Shown here: positions 21,512-34,400 of the stretch, in pieces
Layout: each line of letters begins with the position of its first letter
Numbering within the stretch: the first letter of the stretch is position 1
Origin: Nissolia schottii
Taxonomy: Eukaryota; Streptophyta; Magnoliopsida; Fabales; Fabaceae
Reading direction: 5' to 3'
Assembly: GCA_003254905.1 (NCBI GenBank)
Contig: QANU01098975.1
Coordinates: 186,001-250,000 of the forward strand
DNA length: 64,000 nucleotides
The notes under the pieces: generated by a model
Told to the model about the DNA's origin: nothing
What the model saw: only the letters and a program-made list of their open reading frames with translations
Databases searched by the model: none
Program-made: the position numbers and the translations under genes

Positions 21512-24293
21512 TCATCTCTTGAGTGCACTACTTGTATCTGATTCAATGTGTCTGATATGAACATCCTGAGGAAGAAGGTGGTATCTGATATTTAGCTCCT
21601 CAAATATTCTCTTTAGTTCCATCACAAGTTCGGTTCTTCGCCTGTTCTTCTCCCCAAATTCTTGAAAGTTCATCGTGTGGGTAACGTAGACACCCATCTT
21701 GATCTTATTCACATTTTCGATCTCCTTCACTACTAAGCCGTGATTCGGATGCCAGAACTGTGGATTTCTCTCCAAGTACCTAATATAAGAAAATGACATC
21801 AGAACGCGGAAAAAAACAAAGACATTAGAATAATCAAAAGCATACGCTGGCCACAAGGAAGCAACTTGTGAAAGAGTCTGTAGATATTCCAAAGGAATCT
21901 GAAGAATCTATTCATTTATCCACGAGGATACAACAAGCTTACCTCTTTATCTTTTCCTTCAGTACCCCAATCTTCTCTGCTGGTGTCATAAAATCAATGG
22001 AGAACTCTACACCATCACCCATATCTGGGCTTCTGTAATAATTGCTAATCGGTTTTGTGGCCAGGACCGAGTTTGGATAGTACACCTTTTCATTATTCAG
22101 CTTCAAGAACACTGTTGTCAATATATTCATTTCTTCGACCAATAGCTGCAAAATTATCAGAAGGTATTAATATGCAACTCTCAAACTATGAAATAAGATT
22201 TGGCTTCTATAAATTACCTCAACACCATCTACAACACAACGGTCACCGACATCAAATGGATGCATTACAAACACGAAGATGATGGCTTCGAAAATGTTCT
22301 TGCATGTGTTTCCAAACATGAAAGCTGCGAGTACTAGCTGTGATGAGAGGAACACAAGTACTTTTGTCGTTGCAATCTCCATCAGTAGAAGCCACACTAT
22401 GATGCTCACCACTACTACGACCCCAGTCACAAGCTTGTTTAATTGTTTCACAGCTGTTTTGGTGTCGCTTAAGGCATGTGCCAGGGCTTTTCGTTCCTGA
22501 TATACCTTCAACTGAGGAACACAACATTACAAGCGCCATGGAGTGAAATCTTTGTTAACTAAACATAATTCCAATCCTTCAATATGAAACATTTTTCGAT
22601 GTACAAAACATAGAAGACCTTACCACCCAGTTTGCTAAAGACTTTCTGGTAATTTGCCCTGTCTCGGGTTGTGCCAGTAGGGGAAATACCAAATCCACTT
22701 CTTCCTTAATCATGAACCTCCGCAGTTCATACTCATCAATGTACCTATTCATCATGAGGTAACTTTTCAGGAGCAACAATAGTAGCAAATACCAATAAAA
22801 AGGAGGTCAAATAAATTTACAGGCTTCTAGAACTGATAATTCATATATGCTTACGTGCAACCAGGGGCAGCAACATTCCTGAAGATGTAATAGGCAGCAG
22901 CAGTTGCTTCCATCTCATTTGTAATCTCTTTATCAGTTTGCTCAATTTTCTCATCATCGAAACTTTCATCCAATGAGTTAGAGATTGTGGACAGCCCTGA
23001 ACTTGTCACTGCATCTACCAACTTCTTCATAGTCCATGCCGAAACTTTCTCTTGTTTCATCCTGTGAAGCTTTGACATATCAATAACCTCTTTCTTAGTG
23101 CCACCTTTACCCGTTGCACTCCTGAAACTAAATTGACCAATACTTTGCGAGCCCCCAACCTTCTCAGCCTCTTCTATAAGTGGAGGCCCAGAAAGGGTCT
23201 GCAAAATGTACTGATGGAAGATTGATTCTTGAATTCGATCAAAGAAAGACTTGACATGGAAATTCGATGCCAAAATCTTTAGCAACAAGGTCTTTAACAA
23301 CCACAAGAAAGCTCCAATGAGAAGTGAAAGAAGTGACCATGTCACACCATCCAAAATTTTGGTGGCGAATTTGGATCGCTGGACCCCGCGATTGATCAAC
23401 AGCACCCATGTGAGAAGAACCAAACCAATCCAAATGAAGACCCGGACGCACTTCTTCAGTCCATGGACAAAATAGAGCACCTTTTTCCTCAACAAAAAGT
23501 TCATTTCAATCAGGAAAACAACAATATTCATGAACCATTTGGTAACCAACATGCCACAAAAGGTCACCATCACAAGCACAAACCACCTCCAAAGTCCCAC
23601 GCTCCATATCGCCATGTTTTTGAGCTTGTTAACCGTTAAGCTAGCCAGCAGGCAGCCCGCAATGCAAAAGAACACAAACCATTCAATCAAAACCTTAGTT
23701 GTCACCAGTTTCTTATTCTTGCCTTTACTCAGTTCAACTTTCCTATAAATGATTTCATCCTCATCCTCCCCGGCAGGCCCAGGAGACGCCATCAACGGCG
23801 TCTTGGGAGTAATGGAAGTGACGGAGATCGTTCTATTAACGGCCCCAGATTTGTTATTGAAGGAGCTCCTGTGTGGTGAGTTAACAGCAAAAAACTGTTC
23901 TTGCAAAGTTGAAGTGCTATTATTATTGTTGTTATTGCTATTCTCTTCTAAGATGGCCCCATCAATGGGATAGGGCTGTTCGCCAAACCTTGATTTGGGT
24001 TTGGAATACACTGACCTTGCAAGTGATTTGGGAACCTTGGGGGGCTTGTTAGGGCTGGGCATGAACTTTATCTCAGGGGAAGCACAGTTCAAAGGTGGAG
24101 ACTTTGAGGCTCCGTACAGTGCCCCAGCATCGTTGTCGTTGTGCATTGCAAGAGGGGAACCCGCCCTGCTCTCGGTTGGGGTTGGAATCGCCACCACCAC
24201 TTCGCCTCCTCCTCCACCGTGAACGGTTTGCTTCTCTGTCATGCTTACTTCGCCGCCTTTTGGAGCTTGATGCTTGTTGTTATAGCCATCCAT
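21512..24293 (-). CDS. MSL10: Mechanosensitive ion channel protein, MSL10-like
   Basis: A MscS-family channel of the plasma-membrane group (MSL4/5/6/10) that opens under membrane tension and passes mainly anions. Five exons on the minus strand: 24293-22855, 22744-22624, 22511-22218, 22145-21943 and 21779-21512, all GT-AG, giving 774 aa. The first 200 or so residues are polar, with runs of Asn, Gly and Pro, and should be cytosolic. About six membrane helices follow: four in exon 1, and two in exon 3 (VTGVVVVVSIIVWLLLM and VLVFLSSQLVLAAFMFG, the latter with the pore-lining end). A soluble MscS beta region follows, with HPFDVGDRCVVDGV and the conserved PNSVLATKPISNYYRSP. The family is known to signal cell swelling and death. 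No defect is seen. Confidence 0.93.
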
Positions 24294-27200
24294 TATGGAC
24301 CCTAGGCAATATGAAAAACAAGGGTCTTGTGGAAATTAATAAACTTGCTCATCAAAACGGAACCTTTGACCAAATGTGACATATTTCACGTGTTGGGTGA
24401 GAAACAGAGAGCCACAAGTAACAGGGAAACCGAAACAGAGAGTATAAAACATGCTTGAATTTTTTTAAAATAAAAAAGATAAATAAATATGAATGTAGGA
24501 AGAGCAAGTTGGGCATCCAGTACCGTCTATAATAAAAATAATATTGTGATCAAGTGCAAGTGTTGAAAACAGAGGGGTCAAGCATAGTGTACAGAGAAAT
24601 TTGGGTGAGTGAGGGATGAAGCAGCTGAAAGAGAGGAGTAGGCAGAAGCTTCCATTACTTATGTGAAGTCAGCAAAAACGGCGTCGCTTTGGGACAGGCA
24701 GGGAAGAGAAGAATGGGACGGAGACAGTTTGCATACCCGGAGAGAGAGAGAGAGACCAAACAAGGAGAGTGGGACGATCAATGAAGGAAGAAGTGTATAA
24801 CAACAACTAGTAAAGGATGCCAGCTGATTACTTTCCGTTGAACCAAACACATACTATATTGTTAATTTCATCCTCCATCATAGCCATGTTTAGGGTGTGC
24901 GGTGTGCCCCAGAAAAATAATAGCCATGTTTGTTTTATTTTGATTTGAAACTTATAATTTCTTTTTTGGCCATTTGAAACTCAGATTGTAATCAAAAGTT
25001 GGTGTATAGAATAATTTTCCAATTAAGCAACATATTTTTATTTTATGCTTGCTTAATATTATAATATTGTTATTTTGTATGGCCGAAATATAAGACCTTA
25101 CATATATTTATTAAAATAAAATATGTAAAACTTTTGTTTTTATATTCCAGCACATTATCTGTTAAATTTTGTGATGACAATACACTGATTGTAACAGTAG
25201 TTTACGAACAGTGTGTGAAATTATAAAGTATGAATTAATTTTACCAACAGTGTGTGACAATGCATAAATATTTTGCAGGAAATATAACCTAAAACTCATA
25301 TACAATTGTTTGTTTATATGGATTTTTGTTAAGTGATTAATTGGTGTACTCCTTATCACGTAACGTAACCATAAAGTGAACCCTAAATTCTTACTATATG
25401 GGGGATCCCTTAACTACGTTCGAGACTCATGTCAGTTGTGCGATCTCTCCTACCTGTGTGTGAGGTTTTTTTAAATAAATTATCAAATTAATCTATAAAA
25501 TTTGTAGCATTGATCAAATTTATTTTTATAATTTTGAATTCATTAAATTCGTTTCTATTGACAAATGTCAATTAAATTAATTATTTTACATGTTTACTTT
25601 AAAAATTAATTTAATTAACATTTGCCAACTATAAAAATAAATTTAATCAATTTTAAATTAAGAGAATGAATTTGATTAATGTTACTCTACTTAATTCATG
25701 TTTCTGTCATATCCGTCCGTGATAATTTCGGGCACGCCCTTGCTTTGGAGGAAACCACATAAAACCCCAAAACCTACGTAAAACTTCATTATTTCATTAT
25801 TTTTTGTATTATATAGTAACAATATCGATACTTTTAAATTTCTCTTAATAGTGCTTATTTCTTGTTTTCTTTTATATTTTTTGTTTCAATTTTTTTTCTT
25901 CTTCATTTTGCTTTATCAATGCTAGAGGTGTTTTATATTATGATTTTTAAGATAATTAGAATAAAATTTAAATAAATTTAGGGTAATAAGGATATTAAAT
26001 GATTGTGAAAAAGTTTAATAAATTTAGGATAATTAGGATATTAAATGATTGTGGAAAAAAATTACATTTATAATACATAAAAATAAAATTCATATGTACA
26101 TAAATATATTCACACATCTTAAATTTTAAAAAATTATCGTATCACCTTATTAATATCGAATTTTATTATTATCGCATTTTATCTTGGGGTTTCATTAGCC
26201 CAAAACTTTCTTCGGTTACTTATGAACTTCTAAGATATACCAACGAAGAAAAATAAAACTAAAAATAAAAACAGAAACTTATGAGAATACTCATTGATAC
26301 AGATGGCCAAGAATTTGAAACATATATATTGTGCTCCTCATATGGCAAGGCTGTCGACCAGTGGCTCCTTATTTGTTTATTGACCTTCTGGATTATTCCA
26401 GATGCACATGTTTACTGTCATTCCATGATTCTTATCTATGTCTTCATGTGATTTTGAGAATGACATATCCTCTCTTCTTATGTGACTTCGAAATAATAAT
26501 AAGAATACTATACATATTTACAATTATATATTATCTTATATTTTATATTTCATATTTTATCATTAAATTATAATGACAAATTTTACTTGTTTTTTATATG
26601 TGTATATTATAATTTTATTACATAAATAAATATTAAAAGTACATTGCTTACTAATGTGTATATTTAATATTTGATTTCATTTAGCAACAACGGAAACGTG
26701 CAGTTATTTATAGTAGGGTGCTTAGCTTCAATCTTTCTCTATTAGAATGTTCTTTGTCTGCCTCTTTTATAAAATAATGAATAATGTTTTTTTTTCCACA
26801 AATGAAACGTTGTTATAAAACTATTTAGTTTAAAAATTTATTTTTAGATAAGATTACAACAAGTTTAATTGATCGAAGTTGTAATAATCAATAAAAAAAG
26901 TTCTATTTTTCCTTTGCTGTTACAGCCTAAATATTAATTATTTAAGAAGTATGCTGCCTTTTCACTTAACGAAAGTAATTTTATTGTAAAATAATATTTT
27001 TATAAACTATTTATATACAACAAACAAATTGTTTCGCTACAAAATTATCATGCAGAGGGTATTATTATTGGAAAATGCTAGTATAATTTTTGTCTGAATG
27101 AATTTAATTGTCAATTTTTATTTATCAAAGTAATGTGTTTTGTTAATAAATATTTAAGTGAGTTTGACATTGGTTGTATAACTAGAATTAGAGCATATCC

Positions 27201-28414
27201 TCAAATTTTTTGAGTGTTTATAACAATATTTACAAATTATCCATCAAAATGATTATCACATTAACAATAAGAATTGAACCCACTTTTTTAAGATTTAATT
27301 CATTTCCTTACCAAAATAATGTGATACGTATTATGTAATTTAATATTTGGATGAGTTTATAAGTTGCATCACTTAAATCTATTTAATTAACACGTACCCT
27401 AACCCTTATATTAGTTAAAAAATCATGATAATCAATAAGTTATCTGCCCGTGTAAATTGCATATAACGCACTATTATTTGATACATAAATTGGGCACCTT
27501 ATTATTGAATGGAATTTATGTCCATCTACGAGGGACAACCGAATGCAACGAGGATTCACGAAAAAGTGCCAAACACTGCCACCGTACCTTCGGTGGACAA
27601 TAGTGATAAGAGGATATCCCTCATGATCACTGACATCACAGTTACACAATTAATGATCATTCTTGTAAGAAGTTCAATAATAAAATTGGTTGTTGTATAA
27701 AAACAGTTACACAGTTACACCTTAGTGTTGCTGTATAAAAGTATAACAACATGTGAGTGTATATGTAAATCACAATAATTATGTGCATTTACATATTATT
27801 ATATTTTTATATGTTGTCCAATTTTATTATTTATGTAACCTTATCCATCTTGTATACCTAAATAAATGATCAAATCTATGCATTGCCTTATGATTTAAAT
27901 CAGAATCCATCATCACCATCACCTAATTCCGACCAAAATGACAGCATTAATGTATCAAATTTAAATGGGTTACCGATCATATGACTTAAAGCTAGCTGAT
28001 TTAAAAAGCATTACCATTATCCTTTTCCTTTATTTTTTTCCAAGTCTAGTTACCATAGATGGCATGAAAACTCTTCTAAGTAGAAACCATACATTAGATA
28101 AAAGGCTATATATAATAAGGGGTTTTCGTACATGTTTGGTATGGAGTTAGTTTCCATTCAAATGTCAGCCTAGGCTTAATTTACTTGATATCTCTTATAA
28201 TTCTTAAGGCCAATTGCTAATTTGGGAAGGTCAATCCCCTACATAAATAGAGGTATTCTTCGTACCAAAAAATATAGTTTTTTGACTTTTTTTTTCCTAT
28301 AAAAACGATTAATTGTAATTTTTATAAATTCAGTGCATAAATGGATCATACATCATTTATCCATGTAAGGATGTTTCATCATTCCCCTTTTCTTATAGCG
28401 AAGTAGTGCACTAG
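24294..28414. other. Long gene-free region between the MSL gene and the kinase gene
   Basis: Next to 24293 lies the MSL promoter and 5' UTR, with a short GA run at 24739-24753. The rest is AT-rich. A foldback lies at 25500-25683. A 69-codon minus-strand frame at 27440-27649 has coding-like composition but no family I recognise. Confidence 0.45.
25500..25683. repeat. AT-rich foldback (MITE-like)
   Basis: Two arms of about 80 bp (25500-25580 and 25603-25683) are inverted copies at roughly 80% identity around a 22-bp loop. The arms share CAAATTTATT and CAATTAAATTAAT blocks. There is no coding capacity. Confidence 0.6.
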
Positions 28415-31404
28415 CTAGTTTGAAACTTGAAGGACCCTCATGGCATAACTCTTGAGGCTACGGGTAATAGTTGTGAAGGATGGTCGTGTAGATGAATTTC
28501 CATCCCAGCAAAGGCGTACCAGGTCAATCAGCTCTCCCACTTGGTCACCATCATTCCTAGATGGAAGCATAGGCCGCAACTTACCCTCCACAACTTCCAT
28601 AGCAATCTAAAAGAATTATAATTACAGCATCACAAAAGTAATCAATTAAGATCAGATTTGAGTAAACAATTAAGTATCCATGATTAATATGATGATTATG
28701 ATGATACCTTGGCAGGACCGAGCTCCGTCTCAATGTAGGGATATTTTCCAGTTAGAAGCTCATTCAGTATCACTCCAAAACTATATATATCACATTTTTC
28801 ATTGTAAGGCTCACATTTCATCACCTCTGGTGCCATGTACACATATGTTCCTGATCATGGAAATGTAAAATTAACTAACATGATCAGGGATATCATTAGT
28901 GTTATGGACCGAGTCTAAAGGGACAAGTCTGAGTTATCATATCAAAGTCGTGATAGTCTAATACAATGTAGTCAAACAAAAATGAACTCAAATACATGAA
29001 TCTCGACCCATAAAGTATATGAATCTTGACTCATAAGGTAGCTCGAATCTGTAGATTTAATACTTGTAGCAATTGACATGAAGTTAAATGCAATAAAAGA
29101 GCCTATCATAGCTTAGATAGTATAATTGACGTTCATAATAAAAGCTTAGATGTTACCGTCCAACCAATGGACAATTCTTAATTCTGAGTACAAATAGGAC
29201 ACAAGCAACTCAATGTATGTTAAGTTATATCATAACTCACATGCATTTTACTTTTATAATAACTGAGTGTTGAAATGACTTTGTAAGTATCGCTCCCGAC
29301 ATAACTAAAACACAATACATCACAAATCGTGTGAATAACAACTGTAAACGCATGTGATATCTCGTCTGCTTGAGTATCAGTGGAGTAAGAATCCAAAATC
29401 ATAATCCAAAATCATAAATTAACATCTCGTTATCCATATGCCAATAGAGTAAGAATCTTTTAAGGTGAAAATTTTTCTTTGGAGAGTAAAGTGAGTGTTT
29501 TTATCATTAGATCATTCAAGTAAATAGTGGGGTTCATTTATACTTAAATGATCTAATGATAAAAATACTCACTTTACCCATAAAATCCTCACCTTAAAGG
29601 ATCTTTTTCTCATCACAAATAAATAAAGCAAGCCAATATATATATTGTTACCTGTTTCTCCGGTTAGAGCCATTTCCTTGTCATCCAAAAAACGGGCATG
29701 TCCAAAATCAGCGACCCTAACGTGCAAGGCATGGTCCAAAAATATGTTGCTGGGCTTCAAGTCACGGTGAATGAGTTTGGGCTTTTGCTCGTGGAGATAC
29801 TGCAGGGCCTGGGCTATCTCCAAGGCCCGCATCACCCTGTCCTTGAAGGGAGGAAGCGACAACGTTCTGTAGTCTTTGCGCCTGTTGCCTGGGCCGTGCA
29901 GCCAATCCTTCAGCGTGGTGCTCATGTGCTCCGTAACCACCCACGCGTGATGAGGAGGGTCGAGGCACGCGCCCATCAGGTGAAGCACGAAACGGTGCCG
30001 TTGCTTGGAGAGGGTTTCCACCTCCTGAGCGAAGAATGCGACGCCGTTTGCGTTTGTACGGAAGAATTCGGCAGTTATGCACTTCACCGCCACGTCGCAC
30101 CCGCGCCATGTTCCCCTGTATATTTCTGCGGTGCTTCCCTGCCCTATTTTCTCTTCCAATTGAATCTGTTCAATTTCACGTTCCGCTTGTTTAATTGTTA
30201 TCAAAATTTTTGTTTTAGGAATATGATTGATATGATGGTATGTGCCAAAATCAATTAATTTTGGTACAATTTCAATTACTCAGTGTGATCCACGTGAAAT
30301 TGAGTAATTTTTCAAATTCATCTCATTGTAGTAGGGTTGATCACGTTTGTTATCGAGCTTTAAAAAATAATAAATTCGTCTCTAAGTTAGTATTCATCCA
30401 TCAAATTCATCTGCAAAGTTGACAGTTGTCCATCAAATTTGTGCGTGGATCTTTGAGGTTAGTGGCGAATTTAATGTACAGGTGTCAATCTTAAAATGAA
30501 TTTATTATTTTTCAAAGTTTGAGATGAACTTGATTGACACTGTAAACATTGGAAGGTTTACTTAGGTGAAATTGATATGAAACTGATCTTAATAGAATAC
30601 TGATGAAGTAGTAATTAATTACCTCAGTTGGATTAATAAACCAGCCGTTGATTTTGGCTTGATCAACAATGGCGGCAAGATTGGGGTGGTGGGAAGGAGG
30701 GGGACTAGGAATTAGAAGGTTGGTTGGAGCGGATGAGTTGAATAATGCGTGGACAGAGTGAGGAGATAGTTGAAGTTCGTCAGCTTTAGAGTGGCTAATG
30801 AGGTGCAAGATTCCATTCTCCTGTGCAATTTGGAGGCAATGCCTCAAGTAATCTTGCGTCCTTTCCATTCTTTTCCTATACATCAATCGTAGTTCTGTTT
30901 GCCTCTGCACTTCCTTTTCCAAACCTGCCACCTACTCTCATATGCGCGCGCACACGTCATCATACGAAACCAAAAAGAACATTGGTTTTATCACAATTAG
31001 GCTGCGTCTCATACTAAAAACATCACAGAGACATCACTGTTAGGTTGTATCTAGTATTAGAGATAGGATTGACAAGCACATTTTATTGTGTTTAACTAAT
31101 GTTAGATATGTTGGTTGAATTAGTTAGTTAATTTTCCCTGCACCAAACTTCAGTTAGATTAGCTTGCACGCAAGAGATGAAGAGTAGGTACCTTAACTTC
31201 CAATCTGTCATAACGCTGCTGGAGATCTGAGGTTGAGAAAGCCGATTCCACAGTTCTGACGCTGCTAAAACCTCGGCAGCATCCGCCGCTACGCACAACG
31301 GTACTGCAAAGCGTCTCTTGCTTTGCCCTCAAAGAAGAATTCGATTTGGATGACTGCCGAGACAGGTTAATCAGCCGAGTTTGGGAGCCGTTTGTGGAAC
31401 TCAT
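28415..31404 (-). CDS. TKL (Raf-like) serine/threonine protein kinase
   Basis: A soluble protein kinase of 456 aa. Five exons on the minus strand: 31404-31192, 30931-30623, 30165-29652, 28850-28708 and 28606-28415. Residues 1-71 are Ser-rich. Residues 60-115 form a likely coiled coil ([19 protein letters not shown]). The kinase domain starts near 175, with the glycine loop [12 protein letters not shown] lysine at 202, HRDLKPSN with its aspartate at 309, DFG at 327, GTYVYMAPE as the activation-loop end, and the TKL-type [13 protein letters not shown] near the C-terminus. All catalytic residues are present. DFG is followed by HARF, as I recall for Arabidopsis At5g58520, the closest remembered relative. 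Partner and pathway are unknown. Two introns carry foldback elements. The first base of exon 3 (30165) was chosen because it is the acceptor that keeps phase. Confidence 0.88.
29449..29612. mobile_element. Foldback MITE in kinase intron 3
   Basis: The left arm (AGAATCTTTTAAGGTGAAAA and the GTAAAGTGAGTGTTTTTATC block) pairs with the right arm (GATAAAAATACTCACTTTAC and CTCACCTTAAAGGATCTTTT). The loop is about 30 bp. It lies in the intron between the exons ending at 29652 and starting at 28850, next to the splice donor, and shares its core with the element at 14338-14465. Confidence 0.65.
30309..30535. repeat. Imperfect foldback in kinase intron 2
   Basis: TCAAATTCATCTCA and AAAAAATAATAAATTCGTCT on the left are echoed in reverse by AATGAATTTATTATTTTTCAAA and TGAGATGAACTTGA on the right. 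It is an old, diverged inverted repeat. Confidence 0.4.
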
Positions 31405-34400
31405 GATGCCTGCTTAATTTAGTGGTGTGGGAATTAAATCTAAATTGAATCTCAAGTATGCCTTAATTCGCTAGCTATAACCTGGTACTACTTGAGTACT
31501 ATATATACTGTGCCTTATGTAACTTTTTGTTTGTTGTTTAGTATTTGTCAAATAGCTCACGACAATTAATAATCTTGACGGACTTTGTGATGAACCCCTT
31601 GAACATTTCAACTTTAAAAAGTTCGTACACGAATTAATTGCCTTTGGTTAACTGCTTTCATATATATGCCCTTTTTTTTTCCTTCAATATATGTTTGGTA
31701 TAAAATGGAAATTCAAGAAATTAGAATGCATGGGATAGATTCTCTGGCTGGCCAATTCGTTTGCTTTATGAACATGCTAAAAGGAATTTTAACTGTTAAA
31801 AACGATGTTGCATGAGAGCTTCACTATAGCAGAATGCCGCCGGTGGGTAGCAACTTCGGCGGAGTTTACTATAAAATCCAAAGCATAGGTGTGAATATAA
31901 ACTACGATCAATACAATATTGAAGCTTTAATCTATTAAACCATTTATCGTGAAGTCCAGGTTCTATCCTACCAATAATTAATTCAATTTTTTGAGAAACC
32001 AAACATTTCTAAAGCGGCAGCATTAACAATATCTTCCTAGAGATTAGGAGTTAGATCTTTTGAGAAAAATTCATTTTCTATAAAAAGACATAACTAGTAG
32101 CTATTGCCCATTAGATTGCATTCAATAATTTTGTCGTCTTTGAATCTTGGTTTAACTTGGCCATTTTTAAAAAACTATTGAAATTATGCATGAAGAGGTA
32201 ACAGGGAGTCCTTGCTCGGATGAATAATCCCACGCCATTTTTTTCACATGAATTTATTATATATAATTTTTTTATCATTAATTTTGTTTATTACTTATAT
32301 CATATATAAGTCTCATATTTTTAATTAATTGTGAGAAATTACATTTATCATATAAAAAAATAACATGGAACAGTATATTTCTTAGTCGTCCAAATTAAAA
32401 ATTACTACACTATCTAGATTATAGTTACAATTATTTTATTTGTGAATTATCTTATCATAACATTATCTCAAAAGTTCTATAATTTATCTTTGTTTATATA
32501 GTTTATTTTTAGTTCATCTTAATCTTGTGTAATAACTTAACTAATCTATTAATAGGTTAATAGTGATAGGGGGATAACTCTCAACTTTGTCCAACTATTG
32601 AAGCAAAAACTTCTGCATGGTATTTGCCAACTTTTTTCTCATCCTTATTCCTATTGGTGTGAACCAATGTTGGCCGAATAAATTGTAAAATCGGACGAGT
32701 CTTTTTTGTCTCAGGTAATTTTATCCTTTTTGAACGTGAGTAAAGCATTAGAAATCAAAACTTAAGGGTTTTTGTTACAGAATTCATTAACCAAAAAATC
32801 CTTGTTCCTTTAACCTACATCTTCCACCTAACTATTTTCACGAATCCTCAGGAAAACATTGGTTGTGAGGTCAACGGTGCTCTCCGGAAAAAGGGAGACA
32901 AAGCATGTGGGGCGTAGTACGCAGCGGCTGCTGTGAGGTGTCACGTGACCGCCACCTTCAGGCATTCTTTGCATGTCACTTGGCGTTGGTGGGAGGCGGC
33001 GACCACATGGTGGTGGTGATGAATCCTTGTCGGCGTTTCGGTTTCATCTTCTTCCGGGGTGACGATGAATTGATCATTTTGGTGGAGAGGAGTCTCATGT
33101 GTAAGTTCTCTTTAGGTTCTCTTGAGCTTTTATTTTTTATTTTTTATTTTTTAATGATCTACTTATTAGGTTTACATCCTGTTTGTGTGAAAAAAGAAAG
33201 AAATATAAAAATGAATCGTCAAACTTCATGTGTCTGTAATTTATTGGGCCAACACCGATTCTCACAGTGAGAATAAGTTGCAATTCTCATTATAGCATGA
33301 CCATCCACTTAATGTCACTATTTGTAATCTCGTATCATTGGATCTCTCCTCTTCCAACTACCGATTATATATGGCGAACTCGTGTGAAATTTGAGTTCGG
33401 ATAGCTTAATTTATCAATGAAAAACATGTGGGACGTGCTCCGATGACCTATAATATAATCATTTTTCCTAAAATTTTAAGTTATGTACAAATAATTGAAT
33501 AATTTAAGATAATTATATGATTTTATTAAGATGATTAACACTTAAAATCATATATACAGTGCTTAAAAAGCGATAAATAACCAATAAGTTGTACCACAAT
33601 TGACATTAGTATCCCCTTTCTATTAGAGATTGAGTTTGAGCTCGAAAAAAGCGGTGAACAGATGCAACGTGCACATGCCCATGTAGTTCCAAAGTGTTCG
33701 AAGTTTGAAACCCATAACTTGGAAGCAAGAATATTATCGTGTGAACGGACTCATAAGGTTTGGGTTTATTTTTTCCTAAAGAGAAGGAAAGAAAGAGAGA
33801 AAGAGAGATTCTTCTGTAAAGCTAGACACAAACATCATTAATCACCATCTTCCCCCTCTCACTTTATTTGTACTCCTTTGTAGGGTAATGGGAAAGCGGT
33901 AAGTACAGCTTAGTGGAAACACTCTACTTGGGATCAACAATCACTAATATCTTTGTCTTTTGCTAACAAAGCGAAAAAAGAAGGCAAATTGTGGTGTGGA
34001 CCGTTGAGCCAGGCTATATAGTTATCCAACCCAAATTTATCTCCCGGCCCAACTTTTCCTTCATCTTTTGTAATTTGTTAGCTTTACACATAAGCATGAA
34101 AGATATTTTAGAGACATTATTCATCAACTTATTTATTAATTTATTTACTTTAGGTATAATATTTGACATTTTTTTAATTTATCTCTATAAATATTTAGCG
34201 TGATTCATAAGTTGATGAGTTAAGTCTCTAAAAAATTATTTTTATAAACTAGAATTGGCTTTTATAAATAAAAAATAAATATAAAAAGAAGAAAAAGGTT
34301 TTGGAGAAGTTTTTTTTCACATGGTTATGTACGTTAGCTAATGTCAAAATATTTCATCTAGATACATGAATTCAGTATTTAAAAGTGAAAATATAAAACT

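Noticed and set aside
27440-27649. Minus-strand 69-codon frame, possible gene fragment
   Set aside because: Composition looks coding, but there is no recognised domain, no neighbouring exon and no clear start.
29698-30258. Plus-strand 186-codon frame
   Set aside because: The complement of the kinase exon 29652-30165.
32905-33270. 121-codon frame in a GC-rich patch
   Set aside because: The first half looks coding-like but the second half is low-complexity; no family is recognised.
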